Below, piece after piece: positions 9,764 to 18,371 of a DNA stretch of 64,000 nucleotides. Numbering within the stretch: the first letter of the stretch is position 1; each line of letters begins with the position of its first letter. The notes under the pieces were generated by a model, which was not told where the DNA came from, did not search any database, and was given only the letters and a program-made list of their open reading frames with translations. Position numbers and translations under genes: made by a program. Origin of the DNA: Leptolyngbya sp. PCC 6406 (GTDB lineage: Bacteria; Cyanobacteriota; Cyanobacteriia; Phormidesmidales; Phormidesmidaceae); assembly GCF_000332095.2 (NCBI RefSeq), contig NZ_KI913949.1, positions 4,363,048-4,427,047 on the forward strand, written 5' to 3'.

Positions 9764-9876
9764 ATGCCTTGGCCACTTCCGCCAAGCAGTACTAGTGCTT
9801 GGCGGCGGAAATGACCCTACTATTAAGTCCTAATGAGCCTAAGCTATATCGCTTACTGGTATTTCGCGATGGTAGG

Positions 9877-9908
9877 ACTACTTCCGCCCAGCAGCACTAG
9901 CACCGTGG
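9877..9908. repeat. Partial copy of the IS630 terminal palindrome
   Basis: CTTCCGCCCAGCAGCACTAG here resembles the IS630 ends at 8483 and 9776 but its second arm has diverged (CACCGTGGGGCGC). It may be a remnant end of another insertion. The rest of 9764-10039 has no gene; near 9950 a CCCTCTCCCAGGGGGCGAGG stretch forms a weak hairpin. Confidence 0.4.
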
Positions 9909-10039
9909 GGCGCAAATACACCAACCGTTTCATCGTGGCACACCTCGGCCCCTACCCTAGCCCTCTCCCAGGGGGCGAGGGGACCGGAAAATGTTGGGCT
10001 AGTGCGACAGAATAGCAAGCCTATTTCAGCCTAGGTGTA

Positions 10040-11848
10040 CTAGGCGGGGACGACGACGGCTTCAGTGCCGGCTAGCCCGAAGGCGTTGTGGACGGACTGG
10101 AGGGCTTTTACTCCATCGGTCTCGGCTACCAAGCAGCTAATTTTGATCTCTGAGGTGGCGATCATTTGGATATTGATGCCTGCGGTGGCTAGGGCTCTGA
10201 ACATACGGGCGGCGACACCGGGGGCGGCGACCATACCCATACCAACGATGCTGACCTTGGCGATGGCTTTATTGACTAGAACTTCACCCCAGCCCAGTTC
10301 GGTGGCGGCTTGGGTAACGACTAGACGAGCCTGGTCGGCTTCGGTCTGGGTGACGGTGAAAGCAATATCGCGGGTGGAGAGACCGTGGATGAGGCGACAG
10401 CGTTGGGACTGAATGATCATGTCTACGCTGATGCCTTCGTCCGCTAGCAGTTGAAACAATTGGGCCGCCATGCCGGGGCGGTCGGGGACGTGACGAATGG
10501 CTATTTGGGCTTGGTGGGGGTCGAGGGCAGCTCCCCGCACTTCCGGGGCTTGGGTTTCGATGGTGCTGACGGCTTTGAGGCGGGGAGAGCAGGTAACCTG
10601 AAATGCCTCACACAGGGCGGCAATGGCGCGATCGCAATCCTCCACATCCACGGTACAACTCACCTTGACCTCAGAGGTGGAGATCATCTGGATATTCACC
10701 CCTGCTGCTGCCAGGGTGGAGAACATCTTAGCGGCCACGCCGGGACGGCCAATCATCCCAGCTCCAGCAATGCTGACCTTGGCCACCCGGTTGTCTACTA
10801 ACACCTCCGCTTGACTGGTGTTGGTGATGTGATCCCGTAGAGCGGGGGCAATGGCGGTGGCCACTGCCTCTGCCCGACTGAGACTGGCCTGGGTGACAGT
10901 GAAGGCAATGTCGTTGGTATTGCCCTCGTGGATGGACTGAATCACCAAGTCAACATTCAGATTTTGGCTGGCTAATTCTCCAAATAGACGGGCGGCAATA
11001 CCGGGACAGTCGGGGATCCGCAGCAGGGCTACCTTGGCTTGGTTGGTGTCAAATTCGACAGCATCGACGGGATGGGCAAGCTCTAAGCCCTCCAGCGATC
11101 GTGGTTGGGGTTGGGGTGCAGAAACACGAGTGCCGGGATCCTCACTCCAGCTAGAGCGAACGACCAAGGGCACCCCGTAGTTACGGGCAATCTCCACCGC
11201 ACGGGGATGGAGTACCTTGGCCCCGAGGCTGGCCAATTCCAGCATTTCGTCGCAGGTAATTTCCCGCATGAGCTGGGCATCGGGTACAAGGCGTGGGTCG
11301 GTGGTGAGGATGCCAGGAACATCGGTATAAATCTCGCACTGACTAGCTTGGAGTGCCGCCGCCAAGGCCACCGCTGAGGTATCGGAGCCTCCCCGTCCCA
11401 GGGTGGTAATTTCCAGATCGGGGCTGGGGCTCATGCCCTGAAAGCCTGCAACGACGACAACCTTTCCGTCCTGGAGGTGGCGGGTCAATCGTTCGGTGCG
11501 AATATTGAGGATGCGGGCACGGGTATGGGATGATTCGGTCACAATGCCTACCTGGGCTCCGGTCAGGGAAATGGCTTGCTGGCCCAGCTCCTGCAAGGCC
11601 ATGGCCAGCAGGGCAATGGAAACCTGCTCCCCGGTGGAGAGCAGCATGTCCATTTCTCGGCGGTTGGGGTGGGGGGAAATCTCCTGGGCCAGTTTCACTA
11701 GGCCATCGGTGGTCTTGCCCATGGCGGACACCACCACCACTACCTGATGTCCCTGGGCCACGGTGCGTTGCACCCGCTGGGCTACGGTTTGAATCCGCTC
11801 TACGGACCCGACGGATGTACCGCCATATTTTTGAACAATCAGCGCCAT
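10040..11848 (-). CDS. lysC: Aspartate kinase with tandem ACT domains
   Basis: The enzyme phosphorylates aspartate in the first step to Lys, Thr, Met and Ile. The 602-aa product has an amino-acid-kinase domain at about residues 1-240 ([17 protein letters not shown] and [18 protein letters not shown]). Two pairs of ACT domains follow from about 265 to 590, including [20 protein letters not shown] and [20 protein letters not shown]. Four ACT domains are characteristic of cyanobacterial aspartate kinases and imply allosteric control by Lys/Thr. It is monocistronic on the minus strand. Confidence 0.96.
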   Translation of the reverse strand: MALIVQKYGGTSVGSVERIQTVAQRVQRTVAQGHQVVVVVSAMGKTTDGLVKLAQEISPHPNRREMDMLLSTGEQVSIALLAMALQELGQQAISLTGAQVGIVTESSHTRARILNIRTERLTRHLQDGKVVVVAGFQGMSPSPDLEITTLGRGGSDTSAVALAAALQASQCEIYTDVPGILTTDPRLVPDAQLMREITCDEMLELASLGAKVLHPRAVEIARNYGVPLVVRSSWSEDPGTRVSAPQPQPRSLEGLELAHPVDAVEFDTNQAKVALLRIPDCPGIAARLFGELASQNLNVDLVIQSIHEGNTNDIAFTVTQASLSRAEAVATAIAPALRDHITNTSQAEVLVDNRVAKVSIAGAGMIGRPGVAAKMFSTLAAAGVNIQMISTSEVKVSCTVDVEDCDRAIAALCEAFQVTCSPRLKAVSTIETQAPEVRGAALDPHQAQIAIRHVPDRPGMAAQLFQLLADEGISVDMIIQSQRCRLIHGLSTRDIAFTVTQTEADQARLVVTQAATELGWGEVLVNKAIAKVSIVGMGMVAAPGVAARMFRALATAGINIQMIATSEIKISCLVAETDGVKALQSVHNAFGLAGTEAVVVPA

Positions 11849-11934
11849 GGTAATCGCCCCCGCGATCGCAATCTACTTGCACAGGAGGCCATTATAAATC
11901 GGTCCGCCGGAGTGCTTTGACCCCATTGGGATTT

Positions 11935-12516
11935 CTATTGGGCCAACACCTCGGGCCAGTTGGCATTGGCCTTGGCAATATTGCCGGAAATGTCCTGAGA
12001 CCAACGGGCCTGAATCTTAGCGTCGTAGTTTAAGTAAAGCTTACCCTCCACCACCTTCCAGGCTGTGGGGTCAATGGGGGCAGTGTAGCCCTGGCTGACA
12101 GCCCAGGCGCAGAAGCCGCCATATTGGGGGGCATAGCGATCGGGTTCACTGGCAAAAGTATCACGATTAGCGGCACTGGCGAATTGCCAGGTAGCCCCAC
12201 CCCAATCGTGGGTGTAGTCCTCTGTCCCTGGAACGTAGGCTCCCTCGGTAAAGTAGGCCACGGGATCGGCCCCACCAATGGCAACCCCATTGTCAGCATA
12301 GAAACTCACGGTTTCAGCCTCCGCCTCTGCCGAAGTGGCAGTGGTCGTCGTGTTGGGATCCGCTGTTTCTGATGCTTCGGTGGGAGTAGGGACGATGGCC
12401 TCTCCGGGCTGGTCCCCGACCATCTCGGTCGGTTCCGTCGGGGCAGTGGTGGTGGTGGCACAACCCATCGCCACGAGAGTGGTCGATGCCAGGGCAAGGA
12501 AGAGAGTAGAGCGCAT
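11935..12516 (-). CDS. YHS-domain putative lipoprotein
   Basis: This 193-aa exported protein has an N-terminal signal with a possible lipobox at LVAMGC, a Thr/Glu/Ala-rich linker, and a YHS-type domain in the second half: VAIGGADPVAYFTEGAYVPG, then YAPQYGGFCAWAVSQGYTAP. YHS domains are thought to bind metal in other proteins; the role here is unknown. The frame is also open to ATG 12582, whose ATGA overlaps the upstream gene's stop, so coupled translation from there is an alternative. The signal peptide favours 12516. Confidence 0.8.
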   Translation of the reverse strand: MRSTLFLALASTTLVAMGCATTTTAPTEPTEMVGDQPGEAIVPTPTEASETADPNTTTTATSAEAEAETVSFYADNGVAIGGADPVAYFTEGAYVPGTEDYTHDWGGATWQFASAANRDTFASEPDRYAPQYGGFCAWAVSQGYTAPIDPTAWKVVEGKLYLNYDAKIQARWSQDISGNIAKANANWPEVLAQ

Positions 12517-12578
12517 AGGTCTGAGGGATAACGGGTGAACAGCTTTATGCCTACAGAAATAACGCTTTAGTCTGAGAA

Positions 12579-13007
12579 TCATGTGAGCGTTCGTTTAATT
12601 TCTACTGCGCCTTCCTCTCTCAGCATTTTGATTAACCGCCCATCTACCTTCCAAGAACGTTTAATGCTGTAGCAAACCGGTTGATTCTTTGCCCCTAGAG
12701 CGACGGATTTTGGGGAAGGGATGGTCCGCAAAGGTTTGATGTAAAAGGTCTCAGGGGTGGCAGTACTGTAGATTGAAAATTGTCCACTCCTGACCAAGAA
12801 GTTCCTAAGACTATCGCTGTAACCTTGCTGCTGAACAAGGGTTTCAAGATTGACGCCATAGTGGTGCTGAAATTCGTGAATGAGCAGTTGAACTACAATC
12901 CAGGGGCCATGCTCTTCCGAGAAATTCCAAGTGATCACCTGCTCAATATGGTTCAGGAGTTGCTGTGAAGACAGATTGAATGGGGCAGGGGAGGATAAGT
13001 CACACAC
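12579..13007 (-). CDS. Unknown protein with a possible OST-HTH/LOTUS-like segment
   Basis: The product is 142 aa. Residues about 40-95 (LLIHEFQHHYGVNLETLVQQ, GYSDSLRNFLVRSG, then FSIYSTATPETFYIKPL) follow the helix-turn-helix plus wing pattern of LOTUS domains, which bind RNA. This is a pattern-level inference. The C-terminus (SWKVDGRLIKMLREEGAVEI) is amphipathic. The gene overlaps a possible start of the YHS gene by four bases (ATGA), suggesting a two-gene unit. Confidence 0.6.
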   Translation of the reverse strand: MCDLSSPAPFNLSSQQLLNHIEQVITWNFSEEHGPWIVVQLLIHEFQHHYGVNLETLVQQQGYSDSLRNFLVRSGQFSIYSTATPETFYIKPLRTIPSPKSVALGAKNQPVCYSIKRSWKVDGRLIKMLREEGAVEIKRTLT

Positions 13008-13179
13008 GATTCTAGCTATCCCAGTTTGCGAGGTTGGACGTGTTGATAGCTACAGAGGGGGGGTGCGAAATTCTCCTGGCCCTAGGGGTAGGGCTTTCCT
13101 CACCGAGAAAATACTGTTTCCCCCTTTCCCCCTCCCCCGGATGGTTTTGGGCAAGGGGGGTGGGCTAAGATGGCAGAGC

Positions 13180-13325
13180 AATTTTTACGCCGCCCCCTGG
13201 GGGGAAAGTCCGGTGCGTTGGGGCGGCTTCTGGGCCTTTCCGACTAGTCCGGCACTGTGCCGCAACTGTAATCCAGTGTTCTGTCTCAGAACCTGAGTCA
13301 GTCAGAATGCCCGCAGGTGGCGTCT
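13180..13325 (+). promoter_or_regulatory. Cobalamin (B12) riboswitch
   Basis: Conserved pieces occur in order: GGGAAAGTCCGGTG at about 13202-13215, the B12-box core GCCGCAACTGTAATCC at 13259-13274, and CCTGAGTCAGTCAGAATGCC at 13292-13311. Downstream, a GCAGGTG and CACCTGC pair near 13313 and 13342 could act as expression platform ahead of the cbiX ATG at 13368. The placement before a cobalamin/siroheme chelatase fits adenosylcobalamin-mediated repression. Confidence 0.9.
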
Positions 13326-13367
13326 TGTCCTTTCATCACCTGCGTTGCACAGGTCAGGATTTTCCCC

Positions 13368-14399
13368 ATGACGATTGCCCATATTCTTAGCGATCCCCGG
13401 CTCTTTGATCCCAGTGAGCCCCCGATTCTCGCTCCCTTGCCCCAGCGACGGCCTCTCTTGCTCATCGGCCATGGCAGCCGGGATGACCAAGGCCGTCAAA
13501 ATTTGCTGGATTTTGCTACGGCTTACCAGGCTTTGGACAATTCTCGACCTGTGATTCCCTGCTTTTTGGAGTTGACGGAGCCCACGATTCAGGATGGTGT
13601 TGATCGCTGTGTGGCAGAGGGCTATGAGGATATCTCTGCCCTACCTGTGTTGCTGTTTGCGGCTCGTCACAACAAGTTTGATGTCACCAATGCCTTGGAT
13701 TCTGCCCGCGATCGCAATCCTCAGGTGCGCTTTCACTACGGGCGGCATTTTGGCATTACCCCGGAAATTTTGGACCTATGGCGTGATCGCTTGGCCCACC
13801 TCGATCAACCCCAGCACAATCCCCACGCCATTGAGCGCCAACATACAGTGCTGCTGTTTGTGGGGCGAGGGGCAAGTGATCCCGATGCCAACGGAGACGT
13901 GGCCAAGTTGGCCCGCATCATGTGGGAGGGCAGCGGCTACAGCACAGTGGAAACCTGCTTTATTGGCATTACCCACCCTCGTTTAGAGGAGGGGTTCCGG
14001 CGGGCGCGGCTGTACCATCCCAAGCGGATTGTGGTTCTGCCCTATTTCCTCTTTACCGGGGTGCTGATGAAAAAAATTCAAGCGATCGCGGCCCAAGAGC
14101 AGAGTCAGTATCCCGAAACTGAGGTTGTGTGTTTGCCGGAAATGGGGCTGCATCCCCAGCTCATGGCGGTGATGCGACGGCGGGAAATCGAAACCCAGCA
14201 GGGCACGGTTGCCATGAATTGTGAGATGTGCAAATTTCGCCTAGCGGCGGTAGCGGGAACCAGCGACCACGGTCATGATCATGGCCACAGTCACGGACAT
14301 GGCCACGGACATGGCCACGGTCACGGACATGATCATCCTGCTGAGGATCCCTATAGGGAGCCTGCTCAGTACCATGAGCGTATCTGGCAGGTGCCCTAA
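13368..14399 (+). CDS. cbiX: Sirohydrochlorin cobaltochelatase CbiX, His-rich long form
   Basis: CbiX inserts Co2+ into sirohydrochlorin in the anaerobic-type cobalamin pathway. The 343-aa product has two chelatase lobes. The first has [16 protein letters not shown] with the catalytic His; the second has [16 protein letters not shown], where the His position is Arg. [12 protein letters not shown] Cys pair follows near residue 285, and then a long HGH/GHD histidine tail at about 300-325, likely a metal store. ATG 13368 is chosen because it lies after the riboswitch; the frame is open upstream to 13317. Confidence 0.93.
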   Translation: MTIAHILSDPRLFDPSEPPILAPLPQRRPLLLIGHGSRDDQGRQNLLDFATAYQALDNSRPVIPCFLELTEPTIQDGVDRCVAEGYEDISALPVLLFAARHNKFDVTNALDSARDRNPQVRFHYGRHFGITPEILDLWRDRLAHLDQPQHNPHAIERQHTVLLFVGRGASDPDANGDVAKLARIMWEGSGYSTVETCFIGITHPRLEEGFRRARLYHPKRIVVLPYFLFTGVLMKKIQAIAAQEQSQYPETEVVCLPEMGLHPQLMAVMRRREIETQQGTVAMNCEMCKFRLAAVAGTSDHGHDHGHSHGHGHGHGHGHGHDHPAEDPYREPAQYHERIWQVP

Positions 14400-14407
14400 A
14401 CCCAAGA

Positions 14408-14516
14408 TTTTACCCTGGGAAACTCACGCTTCCTATCTGTCACGTTTTAACGGCTGGCCAGTAGTTGTTGAGTTTCCTCGTTTTTACCCTGGAAAGCTCA
14501 CACTTCCCATCTGTCA
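14408..14516 (+). repeat. Direct repeat pair, about 35 bp
   Basis: Two near-identical copies, at 14408-14443 and 14482-14516, share TTTTACCCTGG, CTCAC and ATCTGTCAC. They lie just downstream of cbiX. Function is unknown. Confidence 0.7.
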
Positions 14517-14572
14517 CCCCTCGTTAGAATGGGGCAAGATTGGCGGTCAAGCGCTCATCCTATAGGCATCCT

Positions 14573-14716
14573 ATGGCCTTTGCCCTCGAATTCAGCATCC
14601 CCATTCTGCCGGATGGTCCTCAGTTCCTGGAAGCCGACGGCACCTTGCCCGCCCCAGATTGGCGGGTTGATTTTGCGACCCAGTTGCCAGCCCTGGAGAT
14701 AGGACCAGAGTTGTGA
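14573..14716 (+). CDS. 47-aa small protein coupled to mutL
   Basis: The ORF from ATG 14573 begins MAFALEFSIPILPDGPQFLE and ends PALEIGPEL. Its stop overlaps the mutL GTG as GTGA, a classic translational-coupling overlap, which is the main argument for its being real. No domain is recognised. Composition is ordinary and acidic. Confidence 0.45.
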   Translation: MAFALEFSIPILPDGPQFLEADGTLPAPDWRVDFATQLPALEIGPEL

Positions 14717-16431
14717 GGGTATCTGATCGGCAGGGGGCTGGGCCAGAACCAGTGGATAGGGGGCTAATCCAGTGCCTGCCCCAAGATGTGGTGCAGTTGA
14801 TGGCGGCAGGGGAGGTGATCGACTCTCCGGCGGCGGTGGTGCGAGAACTGGCGGAAAATGCCCTGGATGCGAGGGCAACCCGTATCACCGTGGCGGTGCA
14901 GACCCAACCCTGGCAGATTCAGGTAACGGACAATGGGACAGGATTGTCGGTGGTGGATCTGCGGCAAGCCGCCAGCGCCCACAGCACTAGCAAATTGGGG
15001 GATTGCCAGGACCTCTGGCGCATCCAGACCCTAGGTTTTCGAGGGGAGGCGCTCCATAGCTTGAGTCGGCTGGCGCGGCTGACCCTGTGTAGTCGTCCCC
15101 AATCCGGGGACAGTAACGGCTATCGGGTCACCTACGATCGCGATGGTCAGCCTACCAATATTGAGCCCATTGCTATGGCTCCGGGAACTCAGGTTACTGT
15201 GACAGACCTGTTCTATCCCCTCCCTGCTCGTCAGCAGGCTGCGCCCAGTCGCCAACAGCAAACCCGTGCGGTGCAAAAAGTTCTGCATACTTTGGCTCTG
15301 TGTCATCCCCAGGTGACGTGGCAGGCCATCCAGGAAAATCGCCCTTGGTTTACGCTGTGGCCAGGGGATTCGGCGCTGCACCTTCTCCCCCAGGTGCTGG
15401 GGCGGGTACAGGTGACGGATCTGCGGGTGCAGGTTCGGGCGGTGGCTTTGCCTGATGGGGAGGGGCGTTTGGAACTGGTGTTGGGGTTGCCGGATCGCTG
15501 CCACCGTCCCCGCCCGGATGGCATTTTACTGGCCTTGAATGGTCGCCCGGTGCAGATTGCGGAGATTGCGGAGGGGCTGGCTCAGGTGCTACGGCGATCG
15601 CTGCCCCGCGATCGCAATCCTGTGGCCTTTGTCCATCTCCATGCTCCCCCGGCCCATATCGACTGGCACCGCTCGCCGGATAAGTCGCGGGTGTACCTGC
15701 GCCATTTGGATCTCTGGGGTGATGCCCTCAAGGAGGCTATTACGGCTACTCTCACCGGTGCGATCGCAACCCCCACTGAAGGGCAGCAGCGACTTCACCA
15801 ATTGATCACCCTAGCGGAGGCAGAGCAGGGCTATAACGGCAGTCCCGCCATAGCCACGGGAGACACCGGAGGCCACAATCCCCTAGAACTTCGGGCCATC
15901 GCCCAAGTCCACAATCGCTACATTTTGGCGGAGCATCCAGCAGGGTTGTGCCTGGTGGAGCAGCACATTGCCCATGAGCGGGTGTTGTACGAGGCCCTAT
16001 GCGATCACTGGCAGATTGTGCCCCTGGCGGCCCCCGTAGTGCTGTCGGGATTAGACCCCGATCAGGTGGCCCAACTCCAGCGCATTGGTCTTACGGTGGA
16101 GCCCTTTGGCCCGGATTGGTGGGCAGTGCGGACCGCTCCGGCCCCCTTGGCGGACCGGCTCGACTGCGCTGATGCCCTGCGGGAATTGAGCCAGGGCAGC
16201 GATCTCGACAGTGCCCTTGTGGCCACCGCCTGTCGCACTGCTGTCCGCAACGGCACCCCTCTCACGTCTACTGCGATCGCGGAACTCTTGGCGGCTTGGC
16301 AACGGACCCGCCACCCCCAGACCTGCCCCCACGGCAGACCCATTTGCCTCACCCTGAACGAGTCCAGTCTGGCCCGCTATTTCCGCCGCCACTGGGTCAT
16401 TGGCAAAAGTCATGGCTTAGAGAGCCCCTAG
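14713..16431 (+). CDS. mutL: DNA mismatch repair protein MutL
   Basis: MutL is the GHKL ATPase linking MutS mismatch recognition to strand incision. The 572-aa product has VVRELAENALDARATRI (motif I, Glu/Asn), VTDNGTGLSV (motif II) and TLGFRGEALHSLSRLARLTL (motif III). The C-terminal domain carries LVEQHIAHERVLYE, a variant of the DQHA(X)2E(X)4E endonuclease motif with Glu for Asp. The start is GTG 14713. The TAG stop is contributed by the edge of a MITE-like repeat. Confidence 0.94.
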   Translation: MRVSDRQGAGPEPVDRGLIQCLPQDVVQLMAAGEVIDSPAAVVRELAENALDARATRITVAVQTQPWQIQVTDNGTGLSVVDLRQAASAHSTSKLGDCQDLWRIQTLGFRGEALHSLSRLARLTLCSRPQSGDSNGYRVTYDRDGQPTNIEPIAMAPGTQVTVTDLFYPLPARQQAAPSRQQQTRAVQKVLHTLALCHPQVTWQAIQENRPWFTLWPGDSALHLLPQVLGRVQVTDLRVQVRAVALPDGEGRLELVLGLPDRCHRPRPDGILLALNGRPVQIAEIAEGLAQVLRRSLPRDRNPVAFVHLHAPPAHIDWHRSPDKSRVYLRHLDLWGDALKEAITATLTGAIATPTEGQQRLHQLITLAEAEQGYNGSPAIATGDTGGHNPLELRAIAQVHNRYILAEHPAGLCLVEQHIAHERVLYEALCDHWQIVPLAAPVVLSGLDPDQVAQLQRIGLTVEPFGPDWWAVRTAPAPLADRLDCADALRELSQGSDLDSALVATACRTAVRNGTPLTSTAIAELLAAWQRTRHPQTCPHGRPICLTLNESSLARYFRRHWVIGKSHGLESP

Positions 16432-16558
16432 GGCGTGTGGACAATTAACGAGGAAACCCTTGCGGAATAGGCATGACCACGCCCGCCCTACTGAATCAAG
16501 CTAGGGGCTGTAACCGCCCCATAACAAGGAATCTGGCTTGATTGTCCACAGCCCCTAG
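16428..16558. repeat. MITE-like element A, copy 1 (about 131 bp)
   Basis: The ends are inverted repeats: CTAGGGCGTGTGGACAATTA on the left and CTAGGGGCTGTGGACAATCA reading in from the right. The interior matches the copy at 51005-51136. It encodes no protein. It sits exactly between two convergent genes, and its terminal CTAG motifs form the stop codons of both mutL and the downstream minus-strand gene. Confidence 0.85.
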
Positions 16559-17229
16559 TCCGTGTCCAGAACCAACACCACCTCTGCCCCTAAGCGTTCT
16601 AGATCCTGCTTGTAGTCCTCAGCGATAGCACGGGAGAGCCCCACCTGAATCGGCTGAGGTGGGTTTCGCACCATGGCCTTGACCGTCTTCCAGTCCTTTC
16701 CAGTCAACCTTTGTAGGGTCCGGATAATGTCTCGCCGCTGGGCGGGGGGCACGGTTTCCAGAACCACGGTAAAGGTGGGCTCAGGGGTGGACCGCAACAG
16801 CCGACTATCCACCTCCCCCAAGTTAAAGCAGTAGGTGATGCCACCTTCGCTATCCACTTGAAAGGTGGCGTCGTACTCGCGGGCACGATCCCCCAAATAG
16901 GCCGTCGCCTGCACCCCTGTCAGCTTCGCTTCCATGGCAAAACGGAGCGGGGTCACCTTGCCTCGTCCCGCCTTGACTAGGGCAAAAAATACCCCCTGCA
17001 AGCGCTCTGATTCCTGTCTCCGTCGCTGGTGCTGGGCTGCGAGAATCAGTCCCACTCCTCCCGCGATCGCGGGTACTCCCACCACTATCCCAGCGGTGAT
17101 CGTTTCCCGGCGATCCACGCGATTAGGATTCGAGTCCAGGGTCGTTTCCAGGACTCGCCCTAGACAAAGAAACCCCACCAGTAGTAATAATCCGGCAGCA
17201 ATCTGCTGAACCTGTTGAATCCACCGCAT
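16555..17229 (-). CDS. Membrane protein with ribosomal L7/L12 C-terminal-like domain
   Basis: The 224-aa product starts MRWIQQVQQIAAGLLLLVG. It has two transmembrane helices (about 9-28 and 48-68), then a cytoplasmic middle region. Residues about 165-222 read RDIIRTLQRLTGKDWKTVKA, PIQVGLSRAIAEDYKQDLER and LGAEVVLVLD, a close pattern match to the L12 C-terminal domain. That domain recruits translation factors in L12; in this membrane context its partner is unknown. The frame extends to 17310, but ATG 17229 places the first helix sensibly. Confidence 0.75.
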   Translation of the reverse strand: MRWIQQVQQIAAGLLLLVGFLCLGRVLETTLDSNPNRVDRRETITAGIVVGVPAIAGGVGLILAAQHQRRRQESERLQGVFFALVKAGRGKVTPLRFAMEAKLTGVQATAYLGDRAREYDATFQVDSEGGITYCFNLGEVDSRLLRSTPEPTFTVVLETVPPAQRRDIIRTLQRLTGKDWKTVKAMVRNPPQPIQVGLSRAIAEDYKQDLERLGAEVVLVLDTD

Positions 17230-17237
17230 GGGTAGCC

Positions 17238-17924
17238 TCAGCGCGTAGCCTCTAGCAAGCGGGAGAAGTAAAACTGAGTTTTGTGCATGGCCCGCCGTTG
17301 AATCGTCCATCCCAAGGACTCTAGAATCGTCACCACATCCTTCTCGGCATGGAGATAGGCGCGCGTCGCTTTGCTCGGCCCAGGAAAGAGGCTACCCACC
17401 TGCTTCAACAGGCTATAGCACAGAGTTTTGGGAGCAAAGCTCAGGAGCAGGCGAGATTCCGCCAGACTACTGAGGTGGGCAATCATCTCCGCCGCGTCGG
17501 CCTGGGGATAGTGAATCAGCACATCCAGGCAGATAACCGTGTGGTAGCGCCCAGAGAGATCCTGTAAATCTGAGACCTGGAAATTCGGCACCTGCTCAGG
17601 CGATAGGGTCGCCTGAGCCCGTGTCTCAGCTTCCTCCACCATTTTGGCGGAGATGTCGCTGGCGAAAACTTTGGCCCCCGTCGCTGCCAAGGGCAGGCTG
17701 AGGCTACCCACACCACAGCCCGCATCGCACACTGACAGCCCCGGCAGGGTTTCATCCTCCTGCAACCAAGTCATGACCGTATCCACGGTTTTCTGGTGGC
17801 CTTTGCGAATGTCGAGCTGGACCTTGTTGACTTCGCCATCGCCGTAGATCCGCCGCCAGCGGTCAAAGCCGGTGGCGTTGAAGTATTCGCGAACGATGGT
17901 CTTGTCGTCTACAACGTTGGTCAT
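17238..17924 (-). CDS. chlM: Magnesium-protoporphyrin IX methyltransferase
   Basis: ChlM methylates Mg-protoporphyrin IX using SAM, a committed step of chlorophyll synthesis. The 228-aa product begins MTNVVDDKTIVREYFNATGF, has the SAM motif LSVCDAGCGVGSLSLPLAA at about 63-81, and FDRWRRIYGDGEVNKVQLDI early, typical of ChlM/BchM. The frame continues upstream through repeat DNA to 18140, but ATG 17924 matches family length. It is followed after eight bases by the L12-like membrane protein gene. Confidence 0.95.
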   Translation of the reverse strand: MTNVVDDKTIVREYFNATGFDRWRRIYGDGEVNKVQLDIRKGHQKTVDTVMTWLQEDETLPGLSVCDAGCGVGSLSLPLAATGAKVFASDISAKMVEEAETRAQATLSPEQVPNFQVSDLQDLSGRYHTVICLDVLIHYPQADAAEMIAHLSSLAESRLLLSFAPKTLCYSLLKQVGSLFPGPSKATRAYLHAEKDVVTILESLGWTIQRRAMHKTQFYFSRLLEATR

Positions 17925-17985
17925 GGTGGATGGGGTGGATGGGTGGGAGGGTGGATGGGTGAGAGGGTGGATGGGTGGATGCCTC
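17925..17985. repeat. G-rich short tandem repeat (TGGATGGG type)
   Basis: Imperfect tandem copies of TGGATGGG and related GGTGGATG units lie immediately upstream of chlM on its coding strand's 5' side. They resemble the short tandemly repeated sequences of cyanobacterial intergenic regions. The remaining gap to 18371 holds dispersed repeat B (18151-18232) and a GGCAGGGGATTTCCCCTGCC hairpin near 18246; no gene is seen. Confidence 0.6.
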
Positions 17986-18150
17986 CGTAGGGGCAATCCC
18001 TTGCCTGTCCTGAGCTGAGTCGTAGGATGGTTGCCCGGTGGGCGGTTGACCGATATTGGGGTGGATGGGGTGACAAGTGTATTGCCTCTAAAATCATCCC
18101 ATGGATCGATCAAACCCGTTGCCCTCAGGGATTTGCCCAAAAATATAGAG

Positions 18151-18232
18151 GTTCCCTTAATGTTATGAGGTACACCTCAACTTAATGACACTTTGGTGAA
18201 CAAGGGGCTTAAGCCCCTTGCCTGTACTTAGC
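18151..18232 (-). repeat. Dispersed repeat B, copy 1
   Basis: On the minus strand this reads GGCTAAGTACAGGCAAGGGG, then AAGTGTCATTAAGTTGAGGT, and matches 42864-42960 on the plus strand. It contains the inner palindrome AAGGGGCTTAAGCCCCTT. It lies upstream of gcvT. Confidence 0.8.
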
Positions 18233-18371
18233 CATGAAGTCTCATCGGCAGGGGATTTCCCCTGCCTGCCCTTAAGCTCCATTGCTCTGGAGGAGCAATG
18301 GAGCTGTGCCAATCTTGCCCCCACCCTAACCAGGGGGGAAGATGGGAAGCATGAGTTTTACTAGGCTTTTC

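Larger units (their letters stand above)
8482..9813 (+). mobile_element. IS630-type insertion sequence, about 1.33 kb
   Basis: The element is bounded by imperfect inverted repeats that are themselves palindromic. The left end reads TTTCCGCCGCCCAGTACTAG and the right end, on the reverse strand, TTTCCGCCGCCAAGCACTAG. Between them lie two overlapping transposase reading frames. A TA dinucleotide sits at the left edge, as expected for IS630 targets, but I cannot confirm the duplicate at the right. A related partial palindrome occurs just outside, near 9877-9905. Confidence 0.75.

Noticed and set aside
11343-11882. Long minus-strand ORFs in other frames of lysC, and similar ones in gcvT at 18755-19441
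   Set aside because: Shadow frames of high-G+C genes, with Gly/Arg/Pro/His-rich translations and no domains.
17925-18140. 72-codon N-terminal extension of ChlM
   Set aside because: It is a translation of short tandem repeats; ChlM homologues begin near MTNVVDDKT.
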